Under the pieces are notes generated by a model. The model saw only the letters and a list, made by a program, of their open reading frames with translations. It searched no databases and was not told the DNA's origin. A DNA stretch of 64,000 nt from CAZWBR01 sp964632305 (GTDB lineage Bacteria > Bacteroidota > Bacteroidia > Bacteroidales > Prolixibacteraceae), in assembly GCA_964632305.1 (NCBI GenBank), contig CAZWBR010000002.1:90252-154251 (forward strand), read 5' to 3'. The position numbers and the translations under genes were made by a program. Below, piece by piece: positions 25,834 through 37,276 of this stretch. Each line of letters opens with the position of its first letter. Position 1 is the first letter of the stretch.

Positions 25834-26349
25834 TTATACCGACAAGTGATTATTAATATCCTTTACGACTTCATCCGGGTCCAGATCATTCTCGACATGG
25901 ATGGTGTACTGAGCCTTTTCATAAAAAGGGCCTCTTATTTTCAGCGCATTGGCAATGAAAGCTAACAGTTCCTCCCTCGATTTACCGGCAATCAGCGGAC
26001 GCTCGGTCTTGGACTTCTGCAACCGGTTGGCCAAGGTTTCGATGTCGGGCGAGAGGTAGATCGTGATCCCGTTTTGGTTCATCAATTCCATATTATCGAA
26101 GAAACAGGGAGCGCCGCCGCCGGTGCCCACCACCACATCCTCGAACTGTGTCACCTCGATCAGGGCGTGCCGTTCTCTCTCCCTGAACCCGGACTCCCCT
26201 TCATCGGCGAAGATGGCAGGAATCGTCTTAAAACAGCGTTCTTCGATGTATTTATCAAGGTCGATAAAGTGGAGGTTCAGCTGTGCAGCCAGCCGTCGAC
26301 CGATGGTTGATTTGCCGCAACCCATATAACCGATCAGATAGATTCTCAT
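25834..26349 (-). CDS. aroK: Shikimate kinase
   Basis: Phosphorylates shikimate at the 3-hydroxyl with ATP, the fifth step of chorismate synthesis. The 171-residue protein shows the P-loop GYMGCGKST (7-15), the shikimate-binding DLDKYIEER (~31-39), GESGFRERE (~51-59), VVGTGGGAPCF (~73-83) and the lid segment KTERPLI. It is the last gene of a leftward parE-parC-aroK unit; its ATG overlaps the parC stop (ATGA). Confidence 0.96.
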   Translation of the reverse strand: MRIYLIGYMGCGKSTIGRRLAAQLNLHFIDLDKYIEERCFKTIPAIFADEGESGFRERERHALIEVTQFEDVVVGTGGGAPCFFDNMELMNQNGITIYLSPDIETLANRLQKSKTERPLIAGKSREELLAFIANALKIRGPFYEKAQYTIHVENDLDPDEVVKDINNHLSV

Positions 26350-29009
26350 TCGTCAAATTTTATTTCCATTTGATCGGGGTCGATCTCAGGGATGGTGCGT
26401 ACGATTTCGAAGGGGACATCCTCAATAAAGGGGTTCTCCTCAACGATATTTTGCTCCTGAACTGGTTTAATATCTTCATCTTTAATGATCGGTTCCAGCT
26501 CGGTGATATTCTTCACTTCGTAGGTCGAGAGCCTCTTCCCTTTCGCCTTATAGGATTTCACGCCGATAAATTCGGAGACCTCGATGATATCGTTCTCGCG
26601 CCAGGCATTTCCACCGCCAAATTCGATCTCCAACCGGGGATAGGAGACCCAGGTCACGCTGACCAGCTTGTTGTCGGGATGATCGCCGATGAAACGGCAT
26701 TGCTTCCCGGCATTGGGATCGATCTGGAACCGTTTGATATAGTGAAAATTTTGCTCGGCATCGAAATAGATGACCGAGGCGACCTTTTCGGGGAAATATT
26801 TCTCAATGGTCAGGATGTTCTTCTCGAAGTGGTTTTCCAGATCATAGGAATAGAGATGGAAGTAACCGTCGAGGTCGATGACCAGGATTTTATCGTCGCC
26901 GGAGAACTCCCCAAGGTATTTACCCCGGGCGTCGGCATTGAGCCGAAGCACATCCTCATCGAACCATATCTTACGACCGCCCAAGGTAGAAAGCCCCTTC
27001 TCTTTAAGCGTTACTTTATGTACTTCATTCTTGGTGACCAGGTTCCCCATTGACTGGCGCCCCTTGATGGCCAACTGGGCCATATCAATCTCATCGACCA
27101 GTTTTTTCAGCTTGGGTTTGGGTTTGAAGGTGATGCGCAGCACTTCGGCCTCCCCGTTGGGATTGGCGCTGAAATAGAGGATGCGCGACCCCTCGGTCCC
27201 GATCGTCATATTGTACTCTTTATCGCGGGTGACGCCGGTGACGCAGAAGCGTTTCATGTAGGTGTTTCCGGCTTTGCCGTCGCGGTAAACCAGGTTGTAA
27301 ACCGTACGGTTGTCGTTTTTCCCGAAGACGGCCACGTGTATGATATTCTTTCCCACGAAGGCTTTCTCGGAGACCTTGGTAATAAAATAGGCCCCGTCGC
27401 GTCGGAAAACAATCACATCGTCGATGTCGGAACAGTCGCAGACATACTCCGACTTTTTTAAACCGGTGCCGATAAAGCCCTCTTCACGGTCGATATACAG
27501 TTTTTCGTTGGCGACCACCACCTTGGTCGCCTCGATATTTTCGAAGCTGCGGATCTCGGTCTTGCGTTCGCGCCCTTTACCGTACTTGCTCTTCAGTTTT
27601 TCGAACCAGGCGATGGTGTAAGGGATGATATTTTCAATGTTACGAAGGGTCTCGGCAATCTCATTTTCTATTGCCGCTATGGCCTCTTCGGCTTTCTGAC
27701 TGTTGAATTTCAGAATTCGCCCCATCCTGATCTCCATCAGACGAAGGATATCCTCACGGGTGATCTCCCGTCGGAAGCGGGGTTTCCATTTCCCGAGCCG
27801 CTTGTCAATATGAGCAACGGCCTCATCCATGTTGGCCGCCTCTTCGAAAGCTTTGTCCTTGTAAATACGTTCCTCGATAAAAATCTGTTCGAGAGAGGAG
27901 AAATGCCACTGCTCTTCCAGTTCTCCCTTATGGATCTCGAGTTCAAGCTTCAACAGATCGACGGTGTTGTAAACCGATTTTTTCAGTATCTCGCTGACGG
28001 TGACAAAGCGGGGCTTCTCGTCTTCAACGATGCAGGCGTTGGGCGATATGGATACTTCGCAATCGGTGAAAGCATAAAGGGCATCGATGGTTTTGTCGGA
28101 ACTGATTCCCGGTATCAGATGAACCTGTATTTCGACGTTAGCGGCCGTATTATCGTCGATCTTCTTGATCTTGATTTTCCCCTTGTCGCTGGCCTTAATA
28201 ATCGATTCAATCACCGAAGAGGTGGTTTTCCCGTAAGGTATTTCGGTAATGACAAGGGTTTTATTATCGAGTTTATCGATCTTGGCCCTGACTTTTACTG
28301 TTCCACCCCTCAATCCGTCGTTGTAACGCGAGATATCGATAAATCCGCCGGTCGGAAAGTCAGGAAAAAGTTCGAATGACTCGCCTTTCAGATGGGCGAT
28401 ACTGGCATCAATCAGTTCGAGGAAGTTGTGGGGCAATATTTTAGATGCCAAACCTACCGCGATCCCTTCGACACCCTGAGCCAGTAACAGCGGGAACTTC
28501 ACCGGAAGGGTGACCGGTTCGCGGTTACGCCCATCGTAGGAGAGTTGCCATTTTGTCGTCTTGGGATTGAAGAGCACATCGAGGGCAAACTTCGAGAGAC
28601 GGGCCTCGATGTAACGGGGGGCGGCTGCCCCGTCGCCGGTAAGGATGTTACCCCAGTTTCCCTGGGTATCGACCAGCAGGTCTTTCTGTCCGAGCTGAAC
28701 CAGGGCATCGCCGATAGAGGCATCGCCATGGGGGTGATACATCATGGTTTGCCCGATAATGTTGGCCACCTTGGTGTAACGCCCGTCATCCATCTGTTTC
28801 ATGGCATGAAGGATACGGCGCTGAACGGGTTTCAGGCCATCGTCGACATAAGGGACGGCCCTTTCCAGGATCACATAAGAGGCATAATCGAGGAACCAGT
28901 CCTTGTACATCGAGGAGAGATACACGATATGGTGCAGCTCTTTCTTGGCCTCTTTGACTTCATCGCCTTCAGCGGCAGGGTTTTGCAGGTTTTCTCCTTC
29001 GTTGGACAT
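26346..29009 (-). CDS. parC: DNA topoisomerase IV subunit A
   Basis: Breakage-reunion subunit of a type IIA topoisomerase that decatenates and relaxes DNA. The 887-residue protein has the winged-helix/tower domain with catalytic Tyr133 in AAAPRYIEARL, QRRILHAMKQMDDGRY and MMYHPHGDASIGDALV (quinolone-region equivalents), then coiled-coil and a divergent C-terminal beta-pinwheel. The tail is acidic (ENPFIEDVPFEIV). I call it ParC because its partner is adjacent and the canonical GyrA box is not evident, as is usual for Bacteroidota ParC. It lies 54 bp after parE and overlaps aroK by 4 bases. Confidence 0.93.
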   Translation of the reverse strand: MSNEGENLQNPAAEGDEVKEAKKELHHIVYLSSMYKDWFLDYASYVILERAVPYVDDGLKPVQRRILHAMKQMDDGRYTKVANIIGQTMMYHPHGDASIGDALVQLGQKDLLVDTQGNWGNILTGDGAAAPRYIEARLSKFALDVLFNPKTTKWQLSYDGRNREPVTLPVKFPLLLAQGVEGIAVGLASKILPHNFLELIDASIAHLKGESFELFPDFPTGGFIDISRYNDGLRGGTVKVRAKIDKLDNKTLVITEIPYGKTTSSVIESIIKASDKGKIKIKKIDDNTAANVEIQVHLIPGISSDKTIDALYAFTDCEVSISPNACIVEDEKPRFVTVSEILKKSVYNTVDLLKLELEIHKGELEEQWHFSSLEQIFIEERIYKDKAFEEAANMDEAVAHIDKRLGKWKPRFRREITREDILRLMEIRMGRILKFNSQKAEEAIAAIENEIAETLRNIENIIPYTIAWFEKLKSKYGKGRERKTEIRSFENIEATKVVVANEKLYIDREEGFIGTGLKKSEYVCDCSDIDDVIVFRRDGAYFITKVSEKAFVGKNIIHVAVFGKNDNRTVYNLVYRDGKAGNTYMKRFCVTGVTRDKEYNMTIGTEGSRILYFSANPNGEAEVLRITFKPKPKLKKLVDEIDMAQLAIKGRQSMGNLVTKNEVHKVTLKEKGLSTLGGRKIWFDEDVLRLNADARGKYLGEFSGDDKILVIDLDGYFHLYSYDLENHFEKNILTIEKYFPEKVASVIYFDAEQNFHYIKRFQIDPNAGKQCRFIGDHPDNKLVSVTWVSYPRLEIEFGGGNAWRENDIIEVSEFIGVKSYKAKGKRLSTYEVKNITELEPIIKDEDIKPVQEQNIVEENPFIEDVPFEIVRTIPEIDPDQMEIKFDE

Positions 29010-29063
29010 TGTATCTTGAATCTTTTTATTCTTTAATTCAGTTAATTGCTCTCCGGATCAGGT

Positions 29064-30899
<1,836 letters not shown>

Positions 30900-30915
30900 T
30901 TTTTATGATTTTGCA

Positions 30916-30923
30916 CAAATATA
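30916..30923 (-). promoter_or_regulatory. -7 element (TATATTTG on minus) upstream of parE
   Basis: A perfect TAnnTTTG match on the minus strand, 16 bp before the parE start; implies a very short leader. Confidence 0.5.
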
Positions 30924-31087
30924 ATGAAAAACGAAAGTGTTGTGACGGGCAAATTGAATGGGAAATGAACATTATGAAGTTGATAAATATTTTTCCGGGC
31001 CAATCAATACTGTTTTTTCACAGTAGAAATAATGGTTTATCGTGTCGGAAAATTCCGCATTTATCTGGGATTTATTACATGAAACTC

Positions 31088-31095
31088 TATCTTTG
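31088..31095 (+). promoter_or_regulatory. -7 element (TATCTTTG) upstream of antiporter gene
   Basis: A perfect TAnnTTTG match, 64 bp before the start codon at 31160. Confidence 0.5.
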
Positions 31096-31159
31096 ACTTT
31101 GAAAACATCCGGTGATGAGCTGAAAAGAATGGCTATTCCCGGAAATCAGCCCCGAGTGT

Positions 31160-33298
31160 ATGCAACCATTTATAGAAAGAGCGCTACATCTGTTTGAGAC
31201 ACCATTCCCCAGTTCAGTGATGGTATTTGCAGTAATACTTTTCGTAATACTGCTTGCTCCCCTTGTATTCAGGATATTTAAAATTCCGGGAATCATCGGA
31301 TTAATCATCTCAGGGCTGATCATTGGTCCGCACGGATTGGGTTGGATCGAGAAGAATTCGGCCGTTGATCTGTTTTCGACCATCGGCCTTTTATATATCA
31401 TGTTTTTGGCGGGATTGGAACTGGATCTCTCGGAATTCAGAAAAAACCGCCACAAGAGTCTTGTATTTGGATTTTTCACCTTTATTATCCCCCTGGCGAT
31501 AGGGTATCCAGTCTGCCGATACCTGCTTCAGTTTGAATTTAACACCAGCCTATTGGTGGCCAGCATGTTCGCGACCCATACATTGGTCACCTACCCGATC
31601 GTGAGCCGAATGGGGATTTCGAACATTGAAGCGGTAGCCATCACGGTTGGAGGAACGATTCTGACTGATACTGCCGTGTTAATTATCCTGGCCATTATAT
31701 CGGGTTCGGTCGGTGGAGAAATCGATTCGCAATTTTGGTTAGTTTTTGGAATATCTGTGGTGATATTCCTTTTAATCGTTTTTCTGGTCATTCCCTGGCT
31801 TACTTCATGGTTTTTCAGGAAGCTTGAAGGGGAAAGGCGTTCGCATTTCATTTTTGTGCTGGCGATGGTATTTTTCGCCGCTTTTCTCTCGGAGTTAGCC
31901 GGATTGGAGCCGATTATCGGGGCGTTTGCAGCGGGTATTGCCATGAACCGGTATATTCCCCGAACCTCATCGTTGATGAACCGGTTGGAATTTGTGGGCA
32001 ATTCACTTTTCATCCCTTTTTTCCTGATCAGTGTCGGGATGCTGATCAATCTGCAGGTGATCGGACATGGGCCTTATGCCCTGATCGTGGCCGGGACTTT
32101 ATCCCTGGTAGCCATAATCGGCAAATACCTGGCCGCTGCAGCAACGTCAGTCATATTCCGGTATCCCAAAGCTTTGAGAAGGTTGATTTTCGGGTTGAGC
32201 AGCTCTCATGCCGCCGCCACGCTGGCAGTAATCATGGTAGGATATCGGTTGAAGATCGTGGATGAGAATGTTCTGAACGGTACGATTCTTTTGATACTGG
32301 TAACCTGCCTGGTTGCATCCTTTGTGACCGACCGTGCGGCTAAAAAAGTGTTGATCCTGCTTGAGGTAACCAATACCCCGGATACGGTAACCTTGCGGGA
32401 ACAGAAGATTCTGGTCCCCATTTCGAATCCGCAAACGATGGAACGGTTGATCGATTTGTCCATTGCCATTAAAAATCCCAAGAACCGTTTCCCAATTGTC
32501 GGTCTATCGGTGGTTGAGGATAACAATATAGCCCAACAGAAGCTGATTGAGGCGAAAAAGATGCTGGAAAAAGCGATGATCCATGCAGCTGCGACAGATC
32601 AAAAAATTGAGATTATCACCACCATCGATCAGAAGGTTCCCAGCGGGATCAAACGGGTAGCCAAAGAGATCTTTGCCACCGAAATCATTATCGGTTTTGC
32701 CCTGAAGAGCCAGTTTACCGATCTGTTATTTGGGAACACGGTCAAATATATCGTCGACAACACCAATCAGGCGGTATGGGTTAACAGTCTTTCCAGAAAT
32801 TTAGGCCTGCATAAACGGATAGTGGTGATTTGTCCCCGTTACGCCGATCGTGAATATGGATTTAAACAGTGGTTGAGCCGTGTGTTCCGGTTGGCCTCTT
32901 CTCTCCACCTTGAATGTTTATTCCTTTCCACCCCTCAATCGTACAAACATATCAAAGAGTTTCACGGCAAACACCGCTCCTCGGTAAAGATTAATCACAG
33001 TGAATTCGTGGATTGGGATGATTTTCTTCAAATTGGGTCTTTCATCAATTCGAACGATCTGGTTATCATACCGCTACCACGAAATGGGGGTGTTTCCTAC
33101 AAGGCGGTACAGGAAGGAATACCCCGTCTGATGTCGAAGAATTTCGAGAACAATAGTTTTATCCTGATCTACCCGAGCGAAGCTGACGACAGTTCAGAGA
33201 TGATGTTTTCGAACGATTTCAGCAAGAGTCTGATTGATGAAGGATTGAATCAGTTATCGCAAAAAGCGAAATCAATTTCCGATGTGTTTAAGAGATAG
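31160..33298 (+). CDS. CPA2-family cation:proton antiporter
   Basis: A 712-residue monovalent cation/proton antiporter (KefB/NapA-like). Residues ~15-400 carry about 12 membrane helices, with IPGIIGLIISGLIIGPHGLG, LYIMFLAGLELDL and LEPIIGAFAAGIAMNR typical of the Na_H_Exchanger domain. The ~300-residue soluble tail has two regions resembling universal-stress-protein domains (QKILVPISNPQTMERLIDLS, KRIVVICPRYADREYGF) rather than a TrkA-N/NAD domain. Such tails are thought to gate transport in response to ligands. The transported ion is uncertain. It converges with the PAP2 gene with only 27 bp between stops. Confidence 0.92.
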   Translation: MQPFIERALHLFETPFPSSVMVFAVILFVILLAPLVFRIFKIPGIIGLIISGLIIGPHGLGWIEKNSAVDLFSTIGLLYIMFLAGLELDLSEFRKNRHKSLVFGFFTFIIPLAIGYPVCRYLLQFEFNTSLLVASMFATHTLVTYPIVSRMGISNIEAVAITVGGTILTDTAVLIILAIISGSVGGEIDSQFWLVFGISVVIFLLIVFLVIPWLTSWFFRKLEGERRSHFIFVLAMVFFAAFLSELAGLEPIIGAFAAGIAMNRYIPRTSSLMNRLEFVGNSLFIPFFLISVGMLINLQVIGHGPYALIVAGTLSLVAIIGKYLAAAATSVIFRYPKALRRLIFGLSSSHAAATLAVIMVGYRLKIVDENVLNGTILLILVTCLVASFVTDRAAKKVLILLEVTNTPDTVTLREQKILVPISNPQTMERLIDLSIAIKNPKNRFPIVGLSVVEDNNIAQQKLIEAKKMLEKAMIHAAATDQKIEIITTIDQKVPSGIKRVAKEIFATEIIIGFALKSQFTDLLFGNTVKYIVDNTNQAVWVNSLSRNLGLHKRIVVICPRYADREYGFKQWLSRVFRLASSLHLECLFLSTPQSYKHIKEFHGKHRSSVKINHSEFVDWDDFLQIGSFINSNDLVIIPLPRNGGVSYKAVQEGIPRLMSKNFENNSFILIYPSEADDSSEMMFSNDFSKSLIDEGLNQLSQKAKSISDVFKR

Positions 33299-33325
33299 AA
33301 ATTCGCCGCTACAGGAAAGCCCTGT

Positions 33326-34015
33326 TTATGAAATCAATTCATATTTTCCAAGAAGAGAGATTGAAGACATCACGATGATCATCAGGGCAAAGGCAGAGGC
33401 AATAATGATATAAGCCTCCTTGTTCTTCATCTTATTCCTGACAAAAGGCTTGATTGGTGAAAGACGGGCTTCAGCGATGAGCAATAAGCGATAAACGCCC
33501 CACCCGATTAGTATACCCAGCAAAGCCCCTCCAAGTATATCACCGGGATAGTGGACCCCCAGATAAATGCGGGTGTAAGCGATCAGTAAGGCCCAGGGAA
33601 AGATAAAGAAAGCGTATCTTCTGTTTCGGAAAAGAAAGGAAGAAAAAGTTGCAAACGCGAAAGCATTGGCGGCATGGGCCGAGACAAATCCATATTTCCC
33701 CCCCTTACGGAAGAAAATATGGGCCAGACTGCTTAGCTCCGGGTCGTTCGAAGGGCGTAGCCGCATGATTGAATGCTTCAGGACACCTGAAATCTGGTCG
33801 GCCAGCACAATCAGAACCGTTATCGCCAAAAAAACAAACAGGGCTTTTCGTCCGTATCTCTTGGTGATGATGACCAGAACTACCAGATAAAACAGAAGCC
33901 AGGTCTGGGTAAAGGTGAACAGGGTCATCACATAATCCCAAAAGGGAGAATGAATGCCATTCAGGGAAAGAAACAGCTCTTTATCCCATCCTTTAAGCGC
34001 TTCGAGAATACCCAT
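33326..34015 (-). CDS. PAP2-family membrane phosphatase
   Basis: A 229-residue integral membrane phosphatase of the PAP2 family, which removes phosphate from lipid phosphates such as undecaprenyl diphosphate, phosphatidylglycerol phosphate or lipid A. Its signature is KHSIMRLRP (KxxxxxxRP), GFVSAHAANAFAFATF (the SAH motif) and RIYLGVHYPGDILGGALLG (RxxxxxHxxxD). Six helices plus an extra C-terminal helix are visible. It follows obg after 15 bp on the minus strand, so the pair is probably one operon. The lipid substrate is not decidable from sequence. Confidence 0.9.
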   Translation of the reverse strand: MGILEALKGWDKELFLSLNGIHSPFWDYVMTLFTFTQTWLLFYLVVLVIITKRYGRKALFVFLAITVLIVLADQISGVLKHSIMRLRPSNDPELSSLAHIFFRKGGKYGFVSAHAANAFAFATFSSFLFRNRRYAFFIFPWALLIAYTRIYLGVHYPGDILGGALLGILIGWGVYRLLLIAEARLSPIKPFVRNKMKNKEAYIIIASAFALMIIVMSSISLLGKYELIS

Positions 34016-34030
34016 GATCGAAAAGTTTAA

Positions 34031-35020
34031 TTAGTCAGTTAACAGCTTCCAAATTTTGTTTTTTAATTCGTAAATTCCAAATCCTGTAACCGAAGAGAAA
34101 AATGTGTGAGGGATATCCTTCAATTCTTTGCTGATATCGGCCATCAGATCGGCATCGAGCATATCGCTTTTGGAGATGGCCACAAAGCGTTGTTTATCGA
34201 GCAGATCCGGATTATACATCTCCAGTTCGTTGAGCAGAATCTTATATTCTTTGAGATGGTCCTTACTATCGGCCGGGATAAGAAACAAAAGCATCGAATT
34301 ACGCTCGATATGCCTTAAAAAGCGGAGTCCCAGACCACGTCCTTCATGCGCCCCTTCAATGATCCCCGGAATATCGGCCATGATGAAGGACTGATTATCG
34401 TGATAACTCACAATACCAAGATTCGGGACCAGGGTGGTGAACGGATAATCGGCAATCTCGGGTTTAGCGGCCGACACTACGGACAGCAGGGTTGACTTAC
34501 CCGCATTGGGGAACCCGACCAGTCCCACATCGGCAAGGATTTTCAATTCGAGGATTTTCCATCCCTCTTCATAATCTTCGCCTGGCTGAGCAAAACGGGG
34601 TGTTTGGTGAGTTGCCGATTTAAAATTGGTATTTCCTAACCCACCCCGGCCACCTTTAGCCAGGATAGCTGTTTCACCATCCCCGGTAATCTCGAAGAGC
34701 ACCTCTCCGGTTTCGGCATCCTTAGCCACCGTTCCCAGCGGAACATCCAGGTAAATATCTTCCCCGTCGGCGCCGGTACTGCGCGAAGCGCCTCCGGAAC
34801 CTCCATGCTCGGCATAGATATGTTTACGGTATTTTAGATGGAGCAGGGTCCACATCTGGGCATTACCGCGTAAAATTATATGTCCGCCGCGTCCGCCATC
34901 CCCACCATCGGGTCCACCTTTAGGGGCAAATTTTTCGCGTCGGAAGTGTCTTGACCCCGGACCACCGTGACCTGAGCGGCACATTATTTTGACATAATCA
35001 ACAAAATTCGAATCAGCCAT
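34031..35020 (-). CDS. obg: GTPase Obg/CgtA
   Basis: Essential ribosome-associated GTPase acting in 50S assembly and the stringent response. The 329-residue protein has the glycine-rich Obg domain (1-~160: RREKFAPKGGPDGGDGGRGGH, GSGGASRSTGADG) and the G domain (~160-329: VGFPNAGKSTLL, FTTLVPNLGIV, ADIPGIIEGAHEGRGLG, SKSDML). The optional C-terminal OCT domain is absent, common in this phylum. It is separated from hpt-adk by a strong terminator and has its own -7 element. Confidence 0.96.
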   Translation of the reverse strand: MADSNFVDYVKIMCRSGHGGPGSRHFRREKFAPKGGPDGGDGGRGGHIILRGNAQMWTLLHLKYRKHIYAEHGGSGGASRSTGADGEDIYLDVPLGTVAKDAETGEVLFEITGDGETAILAKGGRGGLGNTNFKSATHQTPRFAQPGEDYEEGWKILELKILADVGLVGFPNAGKSTLLSVVSAAKPEIADYPFTTLVPNLGIVSYHDNQSFIMADIPGIIEGAHEGRGLGLRFLRHIERNSMLLFLIPADSKDHLKEYKILLNELEMYNPDLLDKQRFVAISKSDMLDADLMADISKELKDIPHTFFSSVTGFGIYELKNKIWKLLTD

Positions 35021-35040
35021 CTTTAACTTTTAATCGTTCA

Positions 35041-35048
35041 CAAAAGTA
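35041..35048 (-). promoter_or_regulatory. -7 element (TACTTTTG on minus) upstream of obg
   Basis: A perfect TAnnTTTG match on the minus strand, 20 bp before the obg start. Confidence 0.55.
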
Positions 35049-35180
35049 CATGCTTAAATCGAGATAAAAAAAGGGTCTGCGGGATCCGCTTCCAATATCG
35101 ATCGAAAACTCTTAATATTCAAAGTCAAACCCATCTTAACCGGACCCCCGGAGATTCAATTCAACCTTTCGATGGGCAAT

Positions 35181-35227
35181 AAAAAAAACTTTACGATGAG
35201 GGGATTCCCCCTTTCACGTAAAGTTTT
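35181..35227 (-). terminator. Terminator of hpt-adk
   Basis: An 11-bp outer stem (35185-35195 with 35217-35227, AAAACTTTACG and complement) and an inner GGGG/CCCC stem. On the minus strand it ends in a run of T. It separates adk from obg. Confidence 0.88.
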
Positions 35228-35249
35228 CCTTGTATTATTCAGAATGAAA

Positions 35250-35822
35250 TTACAGTACTTCTACTGTTTCCTTCAATCGAGAAGCAATCTCTTCGATGGT
35301 TCCGACACCATGGATAGGGAAATATTTCCCTGCTTTTTCGTAATAGCCAATGATCGGAGCTGTTTTTTCGTTATAAACGTTGATACGGTTCTCAATAATC
35401 GACGTATCCTGGTCGTCGCTGCGCCCTGAGGTCAAGCCACGGTTTAACAGACGGTCGATAAGTTCCTGTTTGGGCACTTCGAGACAAAGCATGGCCGAAA
35501 CCGGGGCATTATACTGATTCAACAGTTCATCCAGAGCAACAGCCTGCGGCACCGTTCTGGGGAAGCCGTCAAAAATAAACCCTTTGGCTGTTTTGTTGCC
35601 ATCGAGTTTCGATTTAATCATTCCGATCACGATTTCATCGGGGACCAACTCTCCCCTGTCCATTTTTTCTTTGGCCTGAAGACCGAGAGCCGTCTTTCCG
35701 GCAATCTCTTCTCTTAATAAATCACCTGTGGAAAGGTGGATCAAACCAAAATTTTCAATTAAAAACTGGGCTTGTGTACCCTTTCCGGCCCCGGGAGGAC
35801 CGAATAAAACTAAATTAAGCAT
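35250..35822 (-). CDS. adk: Adenylate kinase
   Basis: Interconverts ATP plus AMP with two ADP. The 190-residue protein has the P-loop FGPPGAGKGTQAQFL (~7-21), HLSTGDLLREEI, GFIFDGFPRTVPQAVAL and a short lid (RLLNRGLTSGRSDDQD) without the four zinc-binding cysteines, so it is the short form. It lies 23 bp after hpt and both are leftward, giving a purine-nucleotide pair. Confidence 0.97.
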   Translation of the reverse strand: MLNLVLFGPPGAGKGTQAQFLIENFGLIHLSTGDLLREEIAGKTALGLQAKEKMDRGELVPDEIVIGMIKSKLDGNKTAKGFIFDGFPRTVPQAVALDELLNQYNAPVSAMLCLEVPKQELIDRLLNRGLTSGRSDDQDTSIIENRINVYNEKTAPIIGYYEKAGKYFPIHGVGTIEEIASRLKETVEVL

Positions 35823-35845
35823 TGTTTAAAATTTGATGATAATTT

Positions 35846-36388
35846 TTACTCTTTCACCAGAGTGTAAATGTCCTTCAGATTCCTTCCCCTGCGATCATAA
35901 TCGAGTCCGTAACCGACAATAAAATCATTCGGAATCTCTTTTCCAACATAATCCAGTTGGATTTGAGTCTTTAGTGCAGCAGGTTTGAAGAGCATAGTCG
36001 CTACTTTCACTTCTTTCGCCCCTTTGCTCTTGATTTGGGCCACAACATCCACCATCGTATGGCCTGAATCGACGATATCTTCGAGAATGACCACCGTGCG
36101 GCCACTGAGATTTTCGTTCAAACCGATCAGCTCTTTAATCTCTCCCGTGGAATTGGTTCCTGAATAGGAAGCAACTTTGAGAAAAGAGATCTCGGCATCG
36201 GTCAGTTCCAGTTCCTTCATCAGATCGGAGGCAAACATAAATGAGCCATTCAGGATGCAGATAAACAATGGCTCTTTTCCCTCGAGATCAGGCTTCATCT
36301 TAACGGCCATTTGTTTGATTGCGGCTTGAATCTCAACGAACGGGATCGAGATCTCAAATTCTTTGTCCCAAAGTTTTACTCGTTTCAT
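35846..36388 (-). CDS. hpt: Hypoxanthine phosphoribosyltransferase
   Basis: Salvages hypoxanthine (and probably guanine) to IMP/GMP using PRPP. The 180-residue protein has the PRPP-binding signature VVILEDIVDSGHTM (~94-107), the loop FLKVASYSGT, and the base-recognition end PNDFIVGYGLDYDRRGRNL. Length is typical. It is first in the hpt-adk unit and diverges from purE, placing purine salvage next to purine synthesis. Confidence 0.95.
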   Translation of the reverse strand: MKRVKLWDKEFEISIPFVEIQAAIKQMAVKMKPDLEGKEPLFICILNGSFMFASDLMKELELTDAEISFLKVASYSGTNSTGEIKELIGLNENLSGRTVVILEDIVDSGHTMVDVVAQIKSKGAKEVKVATMLFKPAALKTQIQLDYVGKEIPNDFIVGYGLDYDRRGRNLKDIYTLVKE

Positions 36389-36483
36389 TATCGGTTTTTT
36401 TGATCGCCAGAAGAAAATACCTGAAGTTAATCACTCACTTAACTCCTGACTTAGTTATTATTGAGCTTTTTGATTTGATGGCG

Positions 36484-36491
36484 CAAAGATA
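36484..36491 (-). promoter_or_regulatory. -7 element (TATCTTTG on minus) upstream of hpt
   Basis: A perfect TAnnTTTG match on the minus strand, 95 bp before the hpt start. Confidence 0.45.
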
Positions 36492-36632
36492 AAAAAATCT
36501 TTCCTTTTTGATGACTAAAAAGTAAAGCTTAAGCAATTCAACGGTTTTAGTTTTCTGATTTTATCTTAACTTTATCCTCTGAAAAATCAATCAGAAACAT
36601 AAAGTTATTCAGGGAATTAAAGCGTTTTAAGA

Positions 36633-37139
36633 ATGAAAGCGAAAGTAAGTATTATCATGGGAAGCACCTCAGATTTACCGGTTTTGGAAGGTGCAGCGCA
36701 AGTGTTGAATGAACTGGAGATCCCCTTTGAGATGAATGCCCTGTCGGCTCACCGGACCCCCGATGAGGTAGAACAGTTTGCCAAAGGGGCCCGCGAGAAA
36801 GGAATAAAAGTGATCATCGCTGCTGCCGGTATGGCCGCCCACTTGCCCGGTGTCATTGCAGCCATGACACCGATACCGGTCATTGGCGTTCCGGTCAAAG
36901 CCAGTCTCGAAGGCTGGGATTCAATTCTTTCCATTTTACAAATGCCTCCCGGAATTCCTGTGGCTACTGTAGCAGTCAACGGAGCCCGAAATGCGGCCAT
37001 CCTTGCGGCTCAAATGATAGCTACCGGCGATGAACAACTAATGGAAAAACTGATTCTCTTTAAAGAAGAGCTAAAAAGTAAAATTGTAGAAGCCAACAAA
37101 GAACTGGCCAAGGTGAAATATCCATTTAAAACTAATTGA
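36633..37139 (+). CDS. purE: N5-carboxyaminoimidazole ribonucleotide mutase
   Basis: PurE class I mutase converts N5-CAIR to 4-carboxyaminoimidazole ribonucleotide in purine synthesis. The 168 residues include IIMGSTSDLPVLEGAAQVL (~8-26), the active-site SAHRTPDEV (~42-50), IIAAAGMAAHLPGVIA and PVKASLEGWDSILSILQMP. It is full length. A terminator-like hairpin follows at 37174. Confidence 0.97.
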   Translation: MKAKVSIIMGSTSDLPVLEGAAQVLNELEIPFEMNALSAHRTPDEVEQFAKGAREKGIKVIIAAAGMAAHLPGVIAAMTPIPVIGVPVKASLEGWDSILSILQMPPGIPVATVAVNGARNAAILAAQMIATGDEQLMEKLILFKEELKSKIVEANKELAKVKYPFKTN

Positions 37140-37173
37140 TTTAGTTGGTTTTATTCCTAAAAAGTATTAATTT

Positions 37174-37210
37174 AGAGGGAGTTGGACATCGTTCGCTCCC
37201 TCTTCTGTTT
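37174..37210 (+). terminator. Terminator after purE
   Basis: An 8-bp stem (37174-37181 AGAGGGAG with 37196-37203 CTCCCTCT), 14-nt loop, then T-rich TCTGTTTT. Confidence 0.75.
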
Positions 37211-37276
37211 TAGGAATACTGCATTCAGCAAGCAATAACGGTTGGAGAGCTTGTGTCCGTGATTTTATGGACCGTT

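Noticed and set aside
28545..29036. Long plus-strand frames antisense to parC and parE
   Set aside because: Both are explained by the codon pattern of the topoisomerase genes; they show no independent signals.
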